NCBI GenBank assembly: GCA_964369545.1
Contig: CAYJFA010000001.1
Span: forward strand, 124,001 to 188,000
Length of the DNA: 64,000 nucleotides
Source: BNWE01 sp964369545
GTDB taxonomy: Bacteria > Pseudomonadota > Alphaproteobacteria > UBA3830
Direction: 5' to 3'
The translations under genes were made by a program, and so were the position numbers. The first letter of the stretch is position 1, and every line of letters starts with the position of its first letter. Shown one piece after another: positions 53,617 through 62,957 of the stretch. The notes beneath the pieces are model-generated. The model saw only the letters and a program-made list of their open reading frames with translations, was not told the origin of the DNA and ran no database searches.

Positions 53617-54158
53617 AAATTAATATCCTTAAAATAAGGCAGATTTTTATCTTTTTCTGAGATAATTATTTTTGATAAATCTATTTTCCAATCGATATTT
53701 AAACCTGGATCATCAAAGCGAATACCTGATTCTGTCCCTTTCTTCCATTCATTATCGCATTTATAATGGAATATAGCTGTTTCTGATAAAACAACAAATC
53801 CATGAGCAAAACCTCTTGGTATTAAAAGACGCCTCTTATTGCTTTCAGATAATTCAACAGCAACGTGCTGGCCATAAGTAAGAGAGCCAATACGTAAATC
53901 AATAGAAACATCGAGAACACATCCTTGTGTAACATATACTAGCTTTGATTGTGCGTACTCACCTTTTTGAAAATGCAGTCCCCGAAGTGTGCCATAGACT
54001 GATAACGATTGATTATCTTGGATAAAATTATAGTACAATCCATTCTTTTCAAACTCTGCTTTGTTATAGCTTTCAAAAAAATACCCTCGGCTATCCTCGA
54101 AAACATTTGGTTCTATGATATATAAATCTCTAAATTCAGTTGTTATAAATTCACTCAT
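53613..54158 (-). CDS. rfbC: dTDP-4-dehydrorhamnose 3,5-epimerase
   Basis: RfbC epimerises dTDP-4-keto-6-deoxyglucose at C3 and C5. The 181-residue cupin has FEDSRGYFFESYN at the N-terminus, the catalytic histidine in LRGLHFQ, GQHVAVELSE, and RGFAHGFVVLSE. Length is standard. It overlaps both neighbours by ATGA-type junctions (rfbD downstream, glycosyltransferase upstream), so it is part of one tightly coupled operon. Confidence 0.96.
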   Translation of the reverse strand: MSEFITTEFRDLYIIEPNVFEDSRGYFFESYNKAEFEKNGLYYNFIQDNQSLSVYGTLRGLHFQKGEYAQSKLVYVTQGCVLDVSIDLRIGSLTYGQHVAVELSESNKRRLLIPRGFAHGFVVLSETAIFHYKCDNEWKKGTESGIRFDDPGLNIDWKIDLSKIIISEKDKNLPYFKDINL

Positions 54159-55015
54159 TTTCTAGTTATTCGATTATGCCATATGTCTTTTAATGCATAA
54201 AATATACGTTCATATAAAGAACCATGTCTGCACAATTCATATCTTAAGGTTTTTCTTGTTACCTGTCGAGCGACTTTTTTATTTAATATAGTATTGTTGC
54301 CATGCCATCTATAAGAACATAAAATCTGGTCAATATAATGATATTTTCCTTTTTTTGATAACCATAAGTGTAAATATAGGTCTTCCAGCGGTGTTTTTTT
54401 CGACAAATCTATTCCTTTTATGACACTACTTCTTATCATCCATCCATTAGGCATATAATTTCCTTTTTTAAAGCTGTTATACGCACCAAAATTATTTGAA
54501 AAGAAATCCACATCCTGCCTGCATTGACTTAACCAATCATAAAAAGTCTTATACTTACAGTTTGTACTATCAAGCCCTACAGAATTGCGATGTGTATCCC
54601 ATCCAACACGCTCTGAATGTTCGTTTATTATATCATTATTCCCGATAACAAGTACATATTCAGGATGATTTACCAGAAAATTGTGCTCAATTGCAACGAT
54701 ATCCGGATACAATCTATCATCCGAGGCTATTGACAATATATAAGCTCCATCAGCTTCAGCTATTAATTTTTTTAGAGTAACGCTAGTGCCTTGATTTGTT
54801 TGCTTCGTAAAAACAATCCGCACGAATCTTTTTTCGCATTCTTTTTTTAGTTCGTTAATTTTTTCCCAAGTATTATCTGACGATCCATCATCTATTATTA
54901 TTAATTCTAAATTTTTATAGGTCTGATTAATGATAGATCTTATTGTTTCCTGCACATATCGCTCATGATTATATGTTGGAATAATAACTGATATAAGCTC
55001 ATTATCAGTATGCAT
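54155..55015 (-). CDS. Family 2 glycosyltransferase
   Basis: The 286-residue GT-A protein has the GT2 pattern: SVIIPTYNHERYVQETIRS, LIIIDDGSSDNTWEKI, the DxD-like region ILSIASDDRLYPD, and a basic C-terminus without membrane spans. It would add one sugar to a lipid-linked glycan on the cytoplasmic side. The donor and acceptor cannot be predicted. The start lies within the last codons of the aminotransferase gene, with GAGG 7 nt before it (translational coupling); its stop overlaps rfbC. Confidence 0.92.
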   Translation of the reverse strand: MHTDNELISVIIPTYNHERYVQETIRSIINQTYKNLELIIIDDGSSDNTWEKINELKKECEKRFVRIVFTKQTNQGTSVTLKKLIAEADGAYILSIASDDRLYPDIVAIEHNFLVNHPEYVLVIGNNDIINEHSERVGWDTHRNSVGLDSTNCKYKTFYDWLSQCRQDVDFFSNNFGAYNSFKKGNYMPNGWMIRSSVIKGIDLSKKTPLEDLYLHLWLSKKGKYHYIDQILCSYRWHGNNTILNKKVARQVTRKTLRYELCRHGSLYERIFYALKDIWHNRITRK

Positions 55016-56090
55016 TTATTACCTCAACAACTGTTTCAACTTCGTCATTTGTCATTACTGGAGAAATCGGAATACTTATAACTTCGTCATGTATCTTTTC
55101 TGTTATTGGAAAATTAAGATGATTCCACTCGTTATATGCCTGTTGTTTGTGAGGAGGTCGAGGATAGTGAATTACTGTTTGTATATCATTTTTCATAAGA
55201 TAATTACAGAATTTATCCCTCTCAGAAACCCTTAAAACAAAAACATGCCAAACATGCATGTTTTCATCCTTAACTTGGGGAAGAATAATTTTTTTATTAT
55301 TAATATTTTCACGATAATATTTTGAGATTTCTCTGCGCCGTAGATTGTCAGCATCTAAATGTTTCAGCTTTACCTCTAATATAGCTGCTTGAATTTCATC
55401 AAGGCGTGAATTAAGCCCCCTATATAAATATTCATATTTTAAAAAAGACCCATAATTACATAATGCCTTTATTTTTTTAGCCAACACATCATCATTAGTT
55501 GTAATAGCTCCACCATCTCCCAAACAACCTAAATTCTTTCCTGGGTAAAACGAAAATCCTGCTGCATCCCCCAAGTTTCCTGTTTTTTTTCCAATATATT
55601 CTGCACCATGGGCTTGAGCAGCATCTTCTATGACCTTTAAATGATATTTTTGTGCTAAGTTCCAAATTTTTCCCATTTGAACGCATTGACCATAAAGATG
55701 AACAACCATGATTGCTTTAGTTTTTTTAGTAATCTTTTCTTCTATCAAATCAAGATTTATATTATATGTATTAATATCCGGTTCTACTAAAACAGGAATA
55801 CATCCATTTTCTGAAATAGCTAAAATACTAGCAATATATGTATTCGTAGGAACAATAATTTCGTCACCTTCCGCAAGTCCATATCCTTTTATAATTAGAT
55901 TTAATGCGTCCATACCATTTGCGACGCCGATTGCATACTTAGTACCACAATATTCAGAAAAGCTTTTGCAAAAGCTTTCATTTTCTTCTCCCAGTAGGTA
56001 CCAACCGCTTTCAATTACGCGTTTAATTGCAAGGTTTATTTCATCACGAAATCTTTCGTTGACTTTATGCAAGTCTAAAAATGGAATCAT
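55005..56090 (-). CDS. fdtB: DegT/DnrJ-family sugar aminotransferase, FdtB/QdtB-like
   Basis: This PLP enzyme aminates keto-deoxysugar nucleotides. The 361-residue protein has the DegT features: IPFLDLHKVN, GWYLLGEENESF, NGMDALNLIIKG, VIEDAAQAHGAEY, the PLP lysine in FSFYPGKNLGCLGDGG, and NSRLDEIQAAIL. The sequence is closest in character to FdtB/QdtB, which transfer an amino group to C3 of dTDP-3-keto-6-deoxyhexose. The substrate for that step is made by FdtA, and an fdtA-like gene lies 7 kb upstream in the same cluster. Products would be dTDP-Fuc3N or dTDP-Qui3N. The symbol is by inference from this pairing. Confidence 0.88.
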   Translation of the reverse strand: MIPFLDLHKVNERFRDEINLAIKRVIESGWYLLGEENESFCKSFSEYCGTKYAIGVANGMDALNLIIKGYGLAEGDEIIVPTNTYIASILAISENGCIPVLVEPDINTYNINLDLIEEKITKKTKAIMVVHLYGQCVQMGKIWNLAQKYHLKVIEDAAQAHGAEYIGKKTGNLGDAAGFSFYPGKNLGCLGDGGAITTNDDVLAKKIKALCNYGSFLKYEYLYRGLNSRLDEIQAAILEVKLKHLDADNLRRREISKYYRENINNKKIILPQVKDENMHVWHVFVLRVSERDKFCNYLMKNDIQTVIHYPRPPHKQQAYNEWNHLNFPITEKIHDEVISIPISPVMTNDEVETVVEVINAY

Positions 56091-56094
56091 TATT

Positions 56095-57171
56095 TTATTC
56101 CCTTATAAATTTTTTAAGAATTTTTATTCTGCATTTTTTTTCTATAAATTCATACATTAAGCTAGCAAAAATTATATTTATAATGAACGGCGCAAGAAAC
56201 GATATAAAACCTTTATTTAAAAAATATCCCTTTCCTAAAACTCCAATAGCAATAAATTGTGTTAGATAAAAAGCATAACTTATTTTTCCAAGATAGTTAC
56301 TGATGAAATTATTAGTTATTTTTAAAAGAAAGTTATTATTATTAGTTGCAAACAAATATATTAACGTTCCAGTCAATGGAATAGTTATGAAATTGTAATA
56401 ACAATAATTATTTGAAAAACTTACATGATTTAAGAAGTGATTTTTGCTCAAAATACCTATAGTAACTATTAATAAAATAAATAAAAAAACGATCTGTTTA
56501 ACATTGCTTTTTTCTACTCTACGATTTATGTATATATAGGAAACGCATACTCCAAATATAAACTCAGGAATTCTGAATAGCGGATTAACATATATATCGT
56601 CTGTACCTCCGAAATAACTTTGAACAATACTAGGATATATAGTTCCTAAATATGAAAACAATATGATTATTTTGAGATACTTTGTTGCTTTTAGAAACAC
56701 CTGTTTAATAAACGGAAATAAACAATAAAATATAAATTCAACAGATAGCGACCACAATCCTCCATTTAATAAATATGGAAAAGTAGAATAGAATAAACTC
56801 TGCAAACACAAGATTGTCATAGGGAATACAACTAACCCCTGAATAAAACTTACGTTATTCATAAAAAAATATGCTAGAATAGCCGTAAATACATACGAAG
56901 GATATATTTTTGCTATTCTTCTGATATAATATTCGTTTCTATTCTTTTCTATTGAGAAATCTTTTTTATAATAAACGAAAAACAAAATAAATCCTGATAA
57001 CACGAAGAAAGCGCTCATAAAAATCGCGCCTTGGAGTATAAATCTATCAATTAAATTTATTCCGATTTCTAATCCAAGATGAATTTTGACATGAAATATA
57101 AATACAAAAAAAGCAGTAATAAACCTAAAAAAAGTCAAAGGCTTTATCTCATTGGTAATCAAATCATTCAT
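56095..57171 (-). CDS. Acyltransferase 3 (OafA/YrhL-type) membrane protein
   Basis: The 358-residue protein has about ten membrane helices and the acyltransferase-3 signature. This comprises LTFFRFITAFFVFIFHV (catalytic histidine and RxxA-type start), an FFVLSGFIL segment, RIAKIYPSYV, and GLWSLSVEFIFYCLFP. Such proteins O-acylate (often O-acetylate) surface sugars such as O-antigens. It overlaps the upstream glycosyltransferase gene by 8 nt and is followed by the aminotransferase gene after 4 bp. Confidence 0.92.
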   Translation of the reverse strand: MNDLITNEIKPLTFFRFITAFFVFIFHVKIHLGLEIGINLIDRFILQGAIFMSAFFVLSGFILFFVYYKKDFSIEKNRNEYYIRRIAKIYPSYVFTAILAYFFMNNVSFIQGLVVFPMTILCLQSLFYSTFPYLLNGGLWSLSVEFIFYCLFPFIKQVFLKATKYLKIIILFSYLGTIYPSIVQSYFGGTDDIYVNPLFRIPEFIFGVCVSYIYINRRVEKSNVKQIVFLFILLIVTIGILSKNHFLNHVSFSNNYCYYNFITIPLTGTLIYLFATNNNNFLLKITNNFISNYLGKISYAFYLTQFIAIGVLGKGYFLNKGFISFLAPFIINIIFASLMYEFIEKKCRIKILKKFIRE

Positions 57172-58588
57172 TAGGTTTTATTCTTTTTATTTTTATATCC
57201 AAACGTCTTTTTGGCCAAATTTTGGTGCGAAAATGAAAACAATCTTTGTTTTTAGGTTTTTTTTCTTCAATAGATTTGTTTGTTATGCTTTTCGAGATTT
57301 TCACTTTATCTATTGCAATATAAAATGTCCGACGTGTTAATTTTTTTAACAATGATTTTTTCGGTTCTAATATTTTTAAATTTCCTTTTTTGTCATGGTT
57401 GATTAATTGTATACCTAGTATTTCCTGCATCTGCTTAAAGCGGTGATCCCAGCGATGTTCTGTTTTTATAGCTAAATTAGATCCTTCAACAATTTCTTTT
57501 CTCCAAACATCATCTTTTAAAAGCTTTATACACAACTCACGTGCTTCATAATGATTATTATACATAGGAATTTTTACATATTTTTTAAACAATTCACCAA
57601 TAAAAGGAGCATAAGATGAGATTAAGCAACCAGAAGTCGCCATGATATCGCATATTCGCCAAGGCATTCCGTTAATTGATTGAGAATGATTTATATTTAT
57701 ACAAATTTTCGATCTATTATAAAGATCTTCATTCCCTTTAGCAGAATATATTTTTTCTTTAGCAAAACATGCTCCTAAAGATGGCAATATATCAACGATA
57801 TTTAACCATCCTTCGTCTCCGTAAAGACTTAAACCTAAATCGCATATATTATTTAAGGTATTAATTCTATTTTCGCTAGAAAAAAATCCGCTATAGAATT
57901 TTTCATCAATTTCTTTAAATTTTGATACTTTATCAGATTTTTTTGATTTTATGGTCTTAAAAATTTCTTTTTGCGATATAAAGGGATTGTTTCTTATTAA
58001 ATTCATAATTTCAAAAAGTACTTTGCTTCCCGAGCAAGCTTTTATATATTCAGAAATTATGTAATTCAAACCAAAATAAGTTCCTATAAAAGAAATATTT
58101 ACATCTTTTTTCACCTTGAAAGATCTTAAATTAGTTGCGCTTGCCATGTGAAATATTTTACTCTTTTTTATGTTAAAAAAATCACTGGCGTATTTTATGC
58201 CAAAACGGGAAAAGCAGAAAAACGTAAATTTATCAACATTTTTTTTAATAAAGTCCACCTGATTCCATAGAGGATAAAGATCTGCATCCCAAATAATAAT
58301 AGGACATGATATACAATCTAAAAGCTTATTATATGTCGCATAATTGAATGTGATTACAAGGTCAGGATTAAACTCCGAAATTTCTTTGTTCAACTGTTTT
58401 GAAAAATTATTGTTTTTGAGTTCATTTTCAGAACAAAAAGGATTTTCATTAAATACATTAGGTATAAAAACAAGCAGATCATTACCACTATCTTTTAAGG
58501 AATTCAAAAACTGCTCATAAAAGCAAGCGATTCTATATTTATCATCTACATATATGCTATTCGAAACACAAACTAAAATTTTTGCCAT
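57164..58588 (-). CDS. Glycosyltransferase with CgeB/DUF3880-like fold
   Basis: The 474-residue protein looks like a GT-B-type transferase of the CgeB class. An N-terminal Rossmann half (FNPDLVITFN, CPIIIWDADLYPLW) is followed by KKDVNISFIGTYFG and the nucleotide-sugar half (RSKICININHSQSINGMPWRICDIMATSGCLISS, read in pieces). A Lys-rich C-terminal tail of about 60 residues follows. Similar genes occur in O-antigen and capsule clusters. The sugar is unknown. It starts 4 bp after the FemAB-like gene and overlaps the acyltransferase gene. Confidence 0.82.
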   Translation of the reverse strand: MAKILVCVSNSIYVDDKYRIACFYEQFLNSLKDSGNDLLVFIPNVFNENPFCSENELKNNNFSKQLNKEISEFNPDLVITFNYATYNKLLDCISCPIIIWDADLYPLWNQVDFIKKNVDKFTFFCFSRFGIKYASDFFNIKKSKIFHMASATNLRSFKVKKDVNISFIGTYFGLNYIISEYIKACSGSKVLFEIMNLIRNNPFISQKEIFKTIKSKKSDKVSKFKEIDEKFYSGFFSSENRINTLNNICDLGLSLYGDEGWLNIVDILPSLGACFAKEKIYSAKGNEDLYNRSKICININHSQSINGMPWRICDIMATSGCLISSYAPFIGELFKKYVKIPMYNNHYEARELCIKLLKDDVWRKEIVEGSNLAIKTEHRWDHRFKQMQEILGIQLINHDKKGNLKILEPKKSLLKKLTRRTFYIAIDKVKISKSITNKSIEEKKPKNKDCFHFRTKIWPKRRLDIKIKRIKPNE

Positions 58589-58592
58589 TATT

Positions 58593-59528
58593 TTACGCGC
58601 TCAATTCATAAAAATCATAAGTAGTTGCTCTTCCTCCGAACATTTCTTTTTGCCGTATCAGACCTTCATTTAAATATCGACCGTTTTGTTCAGTAGAAAT
58701 TCCAAAATCGAAATATTTTGCATTGCTACAATAATTGCTATTAACCATATAATCCATAATCAATTCAAAAGCCAACAATTCCCGCCCCTTCTCTGTAGTT
58801 ACAATATATTGCGCATGTATAACTGTTTCTGTTTTGTAAACTATAACCCCTGATAAGAATTCATTATTAATAAATCCTCCAAACATCTCAATATTATTTG
58901 GAAATAATGAAGCTAAAAAAGACATTTCTTGAACACTATGAGTGGCTGAGGTTTTATATTTTTGTTTAAGAATTAAATTTTCATATCTAAAGAAAAGTCC
59001 GAAATCTTGAAATTTCTTAACCTCCACATTCGCTTGCTTTGCTTTGCTTACACCCCACTTTTTCCCTTTTGAGAAAGCTATTTTATTATGCAGTGCGATA
59101 GTCGTTGATATGTCACGCCTTATCAATTTTGCGTCATTTATAAACAAGGCATATAAATCTTCATCTGATGGATATGTGTAATATATACTTGGTACACGTT
59201 TATAAATTAATTTTGATATATTATTTTCTTTGAGATATTTTTTTAATGAAGAAAAAACTGCCAACATCTTTTGTACTGTCATTTTTTTGTCAGTGATAAT
59301 GCCACCGTAAGTAAGACCGCCATGAGATATAAGTTCGTTTCCATGTAAAGACGCAGGTATAATAGCTGCTAGCTTATCATCATCATAAAACATAAGAGAA
59401 TTATCGGTAAAACGATCAGAATGATAATCCATATAATTACGATTTAGCATAAATGTACCATTCTTAGAGGATTTTATAAAATAATCCCAATCATTTGATA
59501 ATTTTGCTTCATACTGTAAAATGTGCAT
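58593..59528 (-). CDS. GNAT/FemAB-like acyltransferase
   Basis: The 311-residue protein resembles the double-GNAT FemAB-type or BcsL-like family. It starts with a segment WDYFIKSSKNGTFMLNRNYMDYH, has GGLTYGG (acyl-CoA or substrate loop), and a later half with FGGFINNEFLSGVIVYK and YFDFGIS. These proteins join aminoacyl or acyl groups to amino groups; in glycan clusters they may N-acylate aminosugars. The ATG directly abuts the stop of the TylF-like gene (TAAATG). The exact substrate is unknown, but an amino-sugar acyl group would fit the cluster. Confidence 0.75.
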   Translation of the reverse strand: MHILQYEAKLSNDWDYFIKSSKNGTFMLNRNYMDYHSDRFTDNSLMFYDDDKLAAIIPASLHGNELISHGGLTYGGIITDKKMTVQKMLAVFSSLKKYLKENNISKLIYKRVPSIYYTYPSDEDLYALFINDAKLIRRDISTTIALHNKIAFSKGKKWGVSKAKQANVEVKKFQDFGLFFRYENLILKQKYKTSATHSVQEMSFLASLFPNNIEMFGGFINNEFLSGVIVYKTETVIHAQYIVTTEKGRELLAFELIMDYMVNSNYCSNAKYFDFGISTEQNGRYLNEGLIRQKEMFGGRATTYDFYELSA

Positions 59529-60305
59529 TTAATCTATTATAATATAACTTCTATCAGGTAAATAACGAGAACGTATCAGCTTATAAGCGTTCGTTCCTAT
59601 TATCTCTTTGAATGCAATAGTTTCACCTGGAAAATCCTCATTATTTAATTCATCCATCGCGATAACGGACCCTTTTGTCAAATGAGGCAATATAGCTTCT
59701 AAACATTTTTTTGTTGGAGTATAAAGCTGCATATCAAAATAGGCCAGTGCAATAATAGTTTCAGGATGCGATTTCAGATATTTTTCAATAGTTTTAGTTG
59801 CATCACCTTCCATTATTTCATATTTTTTTTTATTAGGCATAGAATTTTCAGCTCTATGATACTCCATAAGGTTCGCTAAATATTGTGCATAATTTCTAGT
59901 TACACCATAATTACTTTCAACTATTAGTTCGCTGTTACTATCTTGATTTGCTATACCTTTATATCCGTCAAATGTATCGAATCCTATAATTTTTCTAGTA
60001 TAATTATATGGTTCATAAATTGCTCGAAGGTTCTCAAATGTTACCATATTGGCGCCCCACCAAACCCCAAATTCCATTATAACTCCCGGCGTTTTTATAA
60101 TTAGCTCATACAATTCATTGACATACAAAATTTTTGCTAAAACAGAACTTCTAGTGTACATGTGTAAATTTACCATTAATTCTTCTAATGGAACTGGCGT
60201 AGTCTTATATAAATTTATTAATAACCCTCGATTTTCTTTTATATATTTTGTTGACTGACACTGCATTACTTTTTGTTTTTCTTCAGATTTACACATAATA
60301 ATCAT
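59529..60305 (-). CDS. TylF/MycF-family sugar O-methyltransferase
   Basis: The 258-residue protein has the macrocin O-methyltransferase (TylF) pattern: the SAM-binding VIMEFGVWWGANM, KIIGFDTFDGYKG, ALAYFDMQLYTPTKKCL (metal-binding Asp) and VIAMDELNNEDFPGE. TylF-type enzymes methylate deoxysugar hydroxyls. In O-antigen clusters they give O-methyl sugars. The ATG at 60305 overlaps the stop of the upstream propeller gene (ATGA). Which sugar is methylated cannot be told. Confidence 0.88.
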   Translation of the reverse strand: MIIMCKSEEKQKVMQCQSTKYIKENRGLLINLYKTTPVPLEELMVNLHMYTRSSVLAKILYVNELYELIIKTPGVIMEFGVWWGANMVTFENLRAIYEPYNYTRKIIGFDTFDGYKGIANQDSNSELIVESNYGVTRNYAQYLANLMEYHRAENSMPNKKKYEIMEGDATKTIEKYLKSHPETIIALAYFDMQLYTPTKKCLEAILPHLTKGSVIAMDELNNEDFPGETIAFKEIIGTNAYKLIRSRYLPDRSYIIID

Positions 60306-61219
60306 TCCTCTATTAACTCAGCATAACCAAAACCTGTTTTTCCCATTCCATTCCCATTATAGAATGCATATGTTGTTTGATGAGCCGCGATTGTTGCTGG
60401 ATAACAAGCCATCTCAGAGTCCCATCCTGATACAGACAAAGGAATTGGCTCGAATTTATTATCCCTTTTCCAACTAACCCCATCTTTGGATATGGCTTTT
60501 CCAATCCTATATTCTTTTTGCAAAGTATCAAACGTAAACATCATTTCATATTCATTATCAATTTTTCTAACTCTTGGACGCCCCAATCTATATTCATTGT
60601 CTGAAAACGTCAAGCAATGTATTCCTATTTTATCATTAAAGTTTATCCCATCATCCGATTCCATATATCTAACATCATAACTAGGATACGGAACACCATC
60701 TATCCATTGCCACTTACTTCCTACCGCATACCAAATTTTAAACTTATTATTTTCTTTCATGACGCTGTGAATTGCTCTGAAAAATAATGCGTTTTCTGTT
60801 CTGTCTAAAATTGGACTCTTACTATATCTATGAAAAGTATTGCCACCATCTCCACTAATTGCCAAACCAGTAAAAGCCAAGAATTTAGCTTTTTTTACCA
60901 ATTGAAATCCTATATAGTATATATAAATTTCATTATCTACATTTAATATATCTCCCAAAATGATCCCATTGTCATCAAACATACCTGGGTCTCCTATATC
61001 TAAAACAGGAAACTCACTTATAGATATAACTTTCGCTGGATTATTGGCTTTTACATCGACATATCCTATTCTACCAACGCCATCTTTGTCTCTAAAAGAT
61101 CCATAAACTCTAATAACATCATCATTTAACAAAAAAGGAGTAGGCGTCAAAAATGAATTATTTCTCCAACCATCCTCACCTGCAGGACAATAAATAAGCC
61201 CCTTCTTTTCCCATCTCAT
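60302..61219 (-). CDS. Beta-propeller glycosidase-like protein (GH43/GH130-like)
   Basis: The 305-residue protein has repeated blade-like segments with the short motifs of five-bladed glycosidase propellers: GLAISGDGGNTFHRY, YMESDDGINF and AISKDGVSWKR. Acidic residues also occur in DPGMFDD and WDSEMACYP. Such proteins are found inside polysaccharide biosynthesis clusters, where a glycan-cleaving, transferase or phosphorylase role has been proposed rather than proven. There is no signal peptide, so it should be cytosolic. It overlaps its neighbours by ATGA/TAATG junctions. Enzyme activity is uncertain. Confidence 0.75.
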   Translation of the reverse strand: MRWEKKGLIYCPAGEDGWRNNSFLTPTPFLLNDDVIRVYGSFRDKDGVGRIGYVDVKANNPAKVISISEFPVLDIGDPGMFDDNGIILGDILNVDNEIYIYYIGFQLVKKAKFLAFTGLAISGDGGNTFHRYSKSPILDRTENALFFRAIHSVMKENNKFKIWYAVGSKWQWIDGVPYPSYDVRYMESDDGINFNDKIGIHCLTFSDNEYRLGRPRVRKIDNEYEMMFTFDTLQKEYRIGKAISKDGVSWKRDNKFEPIPLSVSGWDSEMACYPATIAAHQTTYAFYNGNGMGKTGFGYAELIEE

Positions 61220-61887
61220 TATTCATCTACTCCACAAAATCTTTTTGCGCTCACATTCGCAGCAACAGCAGGATTACCTCTGTATACTTTATTTTCTTCT
61301 GTATTTTTATTTATTACGCTTCCCAATGCAACAAAATTATCTTTTTCTATAATAATATTATCAGCAATTGAAGAATTTACGCCCACAAAACTGTTTTCCT
61401 TTATTTCACAAAACCCAGAAACCACAACATGAGAACTTATAAAACAATTATCACCTATAATGCTTCTGTGTCCTATATGATTTCCGCTCCATAAAATAAC
61501 ATTGTTTCCTATTTTTACAAAGGGCTGCAACGTATTATTTTCAAGTATAAAACAATTGTCTCCAATTTCTACATTTTTCCAAATAAAAGCTTTGGAACTT
61601 ACATAGGAAGCCATTTTATAACCATAATTTTTCATATGATAGTAAAATTTTATCCTATCTCTATTCAATTTTCCGCTAGACATAGCAACAAATGCTGAAT
61701 GGTTTTCTGGAGGATATAATTTGTGTACATCTTCTAAAGCAATTAAAGGTAAATCACAAAATGTATTGTAATCTATATATTCACGGCTAGCAGCGAATGC
61801 AACTACCTTAAAATCACTATCATAGGTAAAATACTCATAGGCTAGATAGGCCGTTTCTCCGAAACCAACAATTACCAAATCTGTCAT
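61219..61887 (-). CDS. NeuD/PglD-like sugar O/N-acyltransferase
   Basis: The 222-residue protein has an N-terminal Rossmann-like half (DLVIVGFGETAYLAYEYF) and a C-terminal left-handed beta-helix of hexapeptide repeats (IGDNCFI, IGNNVIL, IGHRSIIGDN, with a catalytic-type histidine in HIGHRS). Relatives acetylate amino sugars (PglD, FdtC-like) or sialic acids (NeuD). Together with the FdtA- and FdtB-like enzymes it could complete dTDP-Fuc3NAc or Qui3NAc. The stop overlaps the propeller gene start (TAATG). A 55-bp gap separates it from the secreted gene upstream. Confidence 0.88.
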   Translation of the reverse strand: MTDLVIVGFGETAYLAYEYFTYDSDFKVVAFAASREYIDYNTFCDLPLIALEDVHKLYPPENHSAFVAMSSGKLNRDRIKFYYHMKNYGYKMASYVSSKAFIWKNVEIGDNCFILENNTLQPFVKIGNNVILWSGNHIGHRSIIGDNCFISSHVVVSGFCEIKENSFVGVNSSIADNIIIEKDNFVALGSVINKNTEENKVYRGNPAVAANVSAKRFCGVDE

Positions 61888-61942
61888 TGTACACCAATTA
61901 ATTATTTATGAATATAATAAACAACCCTTTATAAGTCTATAG

Positions 61943-62926
61943 CTAAAGGATAACACCTAATATTGTTAACAAATGAGTTGAATCTTTTATCAATGGCGCT
62001 TCCTTTAAAATTTCAAACAAATGTTTTTTTTCATCACAAAGTCTATTAAATTCTGCTAAATCAGCTTCAGAATATTGCACTAAAACACCATAAATAACCT
62101 TGTTATTGTTAGGATCAGGCCCTCCAAATCGATAAATGGTTCTGTGAACAATTACAAAAGAATCACTTGCTTGAACCACCGCCGGTAACTCATGAGTAGG
62201 ACCAGATACATACATAGTGGACAAATCGCCGGCAGCATTGTGAAATGAAACTGGTATACCAACGTATTTCGCTCCAGTAAAATTTAAAGACCTATCAGCT
62301 TGACGATAATAGATTCTCATATAGCAATCCGGAGCATTTGATATCCTAACCTCTTTTGTTTTCTTTGCATCCCTCCATAGATTATAAAATCCCCATTGCG
62401 GCCTAAAAAGAAGACCTGATTTAGCGATTTTTTGGTGTATTGAAAAAAAGAATTCCCAAACTCCTGGAACATATCCGCCGACATCTCCAAATGTAGCATT
62501 TCCTCCTTGAGCATTTCCAAATGCTCCAGATAATAGATTATACACTCCTTGAAAGCCTGCGTTAGGAAAAAAATAATTTAAAAACCCTCCCCAATCTACT
62601 TTGCGTACAAATATCGAACTTGCATCTGCTCCATCGTAAATATGAGCTTTAGGGAAATCAAAGCCGCCAATATGTTTTGTTGATGGGTCACTATCCAGCC
62701 ATGGAGCCCCAAAAGGAATTATTTTCGGAGTTATCGCTGATAAAATAGCTCCTGAAGAAGATTTTTTTTCATCTATTGTTCTTTTCTCTTTAGCAAAATC
62801 TTGATCATACGCAGTTTCAATGGAAGTTAATCTGGTCTTTCCCGCACCTAACTTAAGATCTTCTGTTTCCATACTTTTAACAACAAAACAAAAAGCACAC
62901 ATCGATAGTAAAAACACCTTTTCCAT
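61943..62926 (-). CDS. Secreted protein of unknown function inside the glycan locus
   Basis: I do not recognise a family. The 327-residue protein has a signal peptide (MEKVFLLSMCAFCFVVKS, then Met-Glu-Thr). A charged linker is followed by a globular, aromatic- and glycine-rich region (PFGAPWLDSD, GGFDFPKAHIYDG, VDWGGFLNYFF, GNAQGGNATFGDVGGYVPG) and a helical C-terminus. No enzymatic motif is clear. The ATG at 62926 has GGAG five bases upstream; a GTG two codons earlier is weaker. A near-consensus promoter lies directly upstream, so the gene is expressed on its own although it sits between fdtA and the NeuD-like gene on the same strand. It looks like an insertion into the sugar operon. Confidence 0.8.
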   Translation of the reverse strand: MEKVFLLSMCAFCFVVKSMETEDLKLGAGKTRLTSIETAYDQDFAKEKRTIDEKKSSSGAILSAITPKIIPFGAPWLDSDPSTKHIGGFDFPKAHIYDGADASSIFVRKVDWGGFLNYFFPNAGFQGVYNLLSGAFGNAQGGNATFGDVGGYVPGVWEFFFSIHQKIAKSGLLFRPQWGFYNLWRDAKKTKEVRISNAPDCYMRIYYRQADRSLNFTGAKYVGIPVSFHNAAGDLSTMYVSGPTHELPAVVQASDSFVIVHRTIYRFGGPDPNNNKVIYGVLVQYSEADLAEFNRLCDEKKHLFEILKEAPLIKDSTHLLTILGVIL

Positions 62927-62957
62927 TGTCACTCCTTATATTGACTATTTATTTGTT

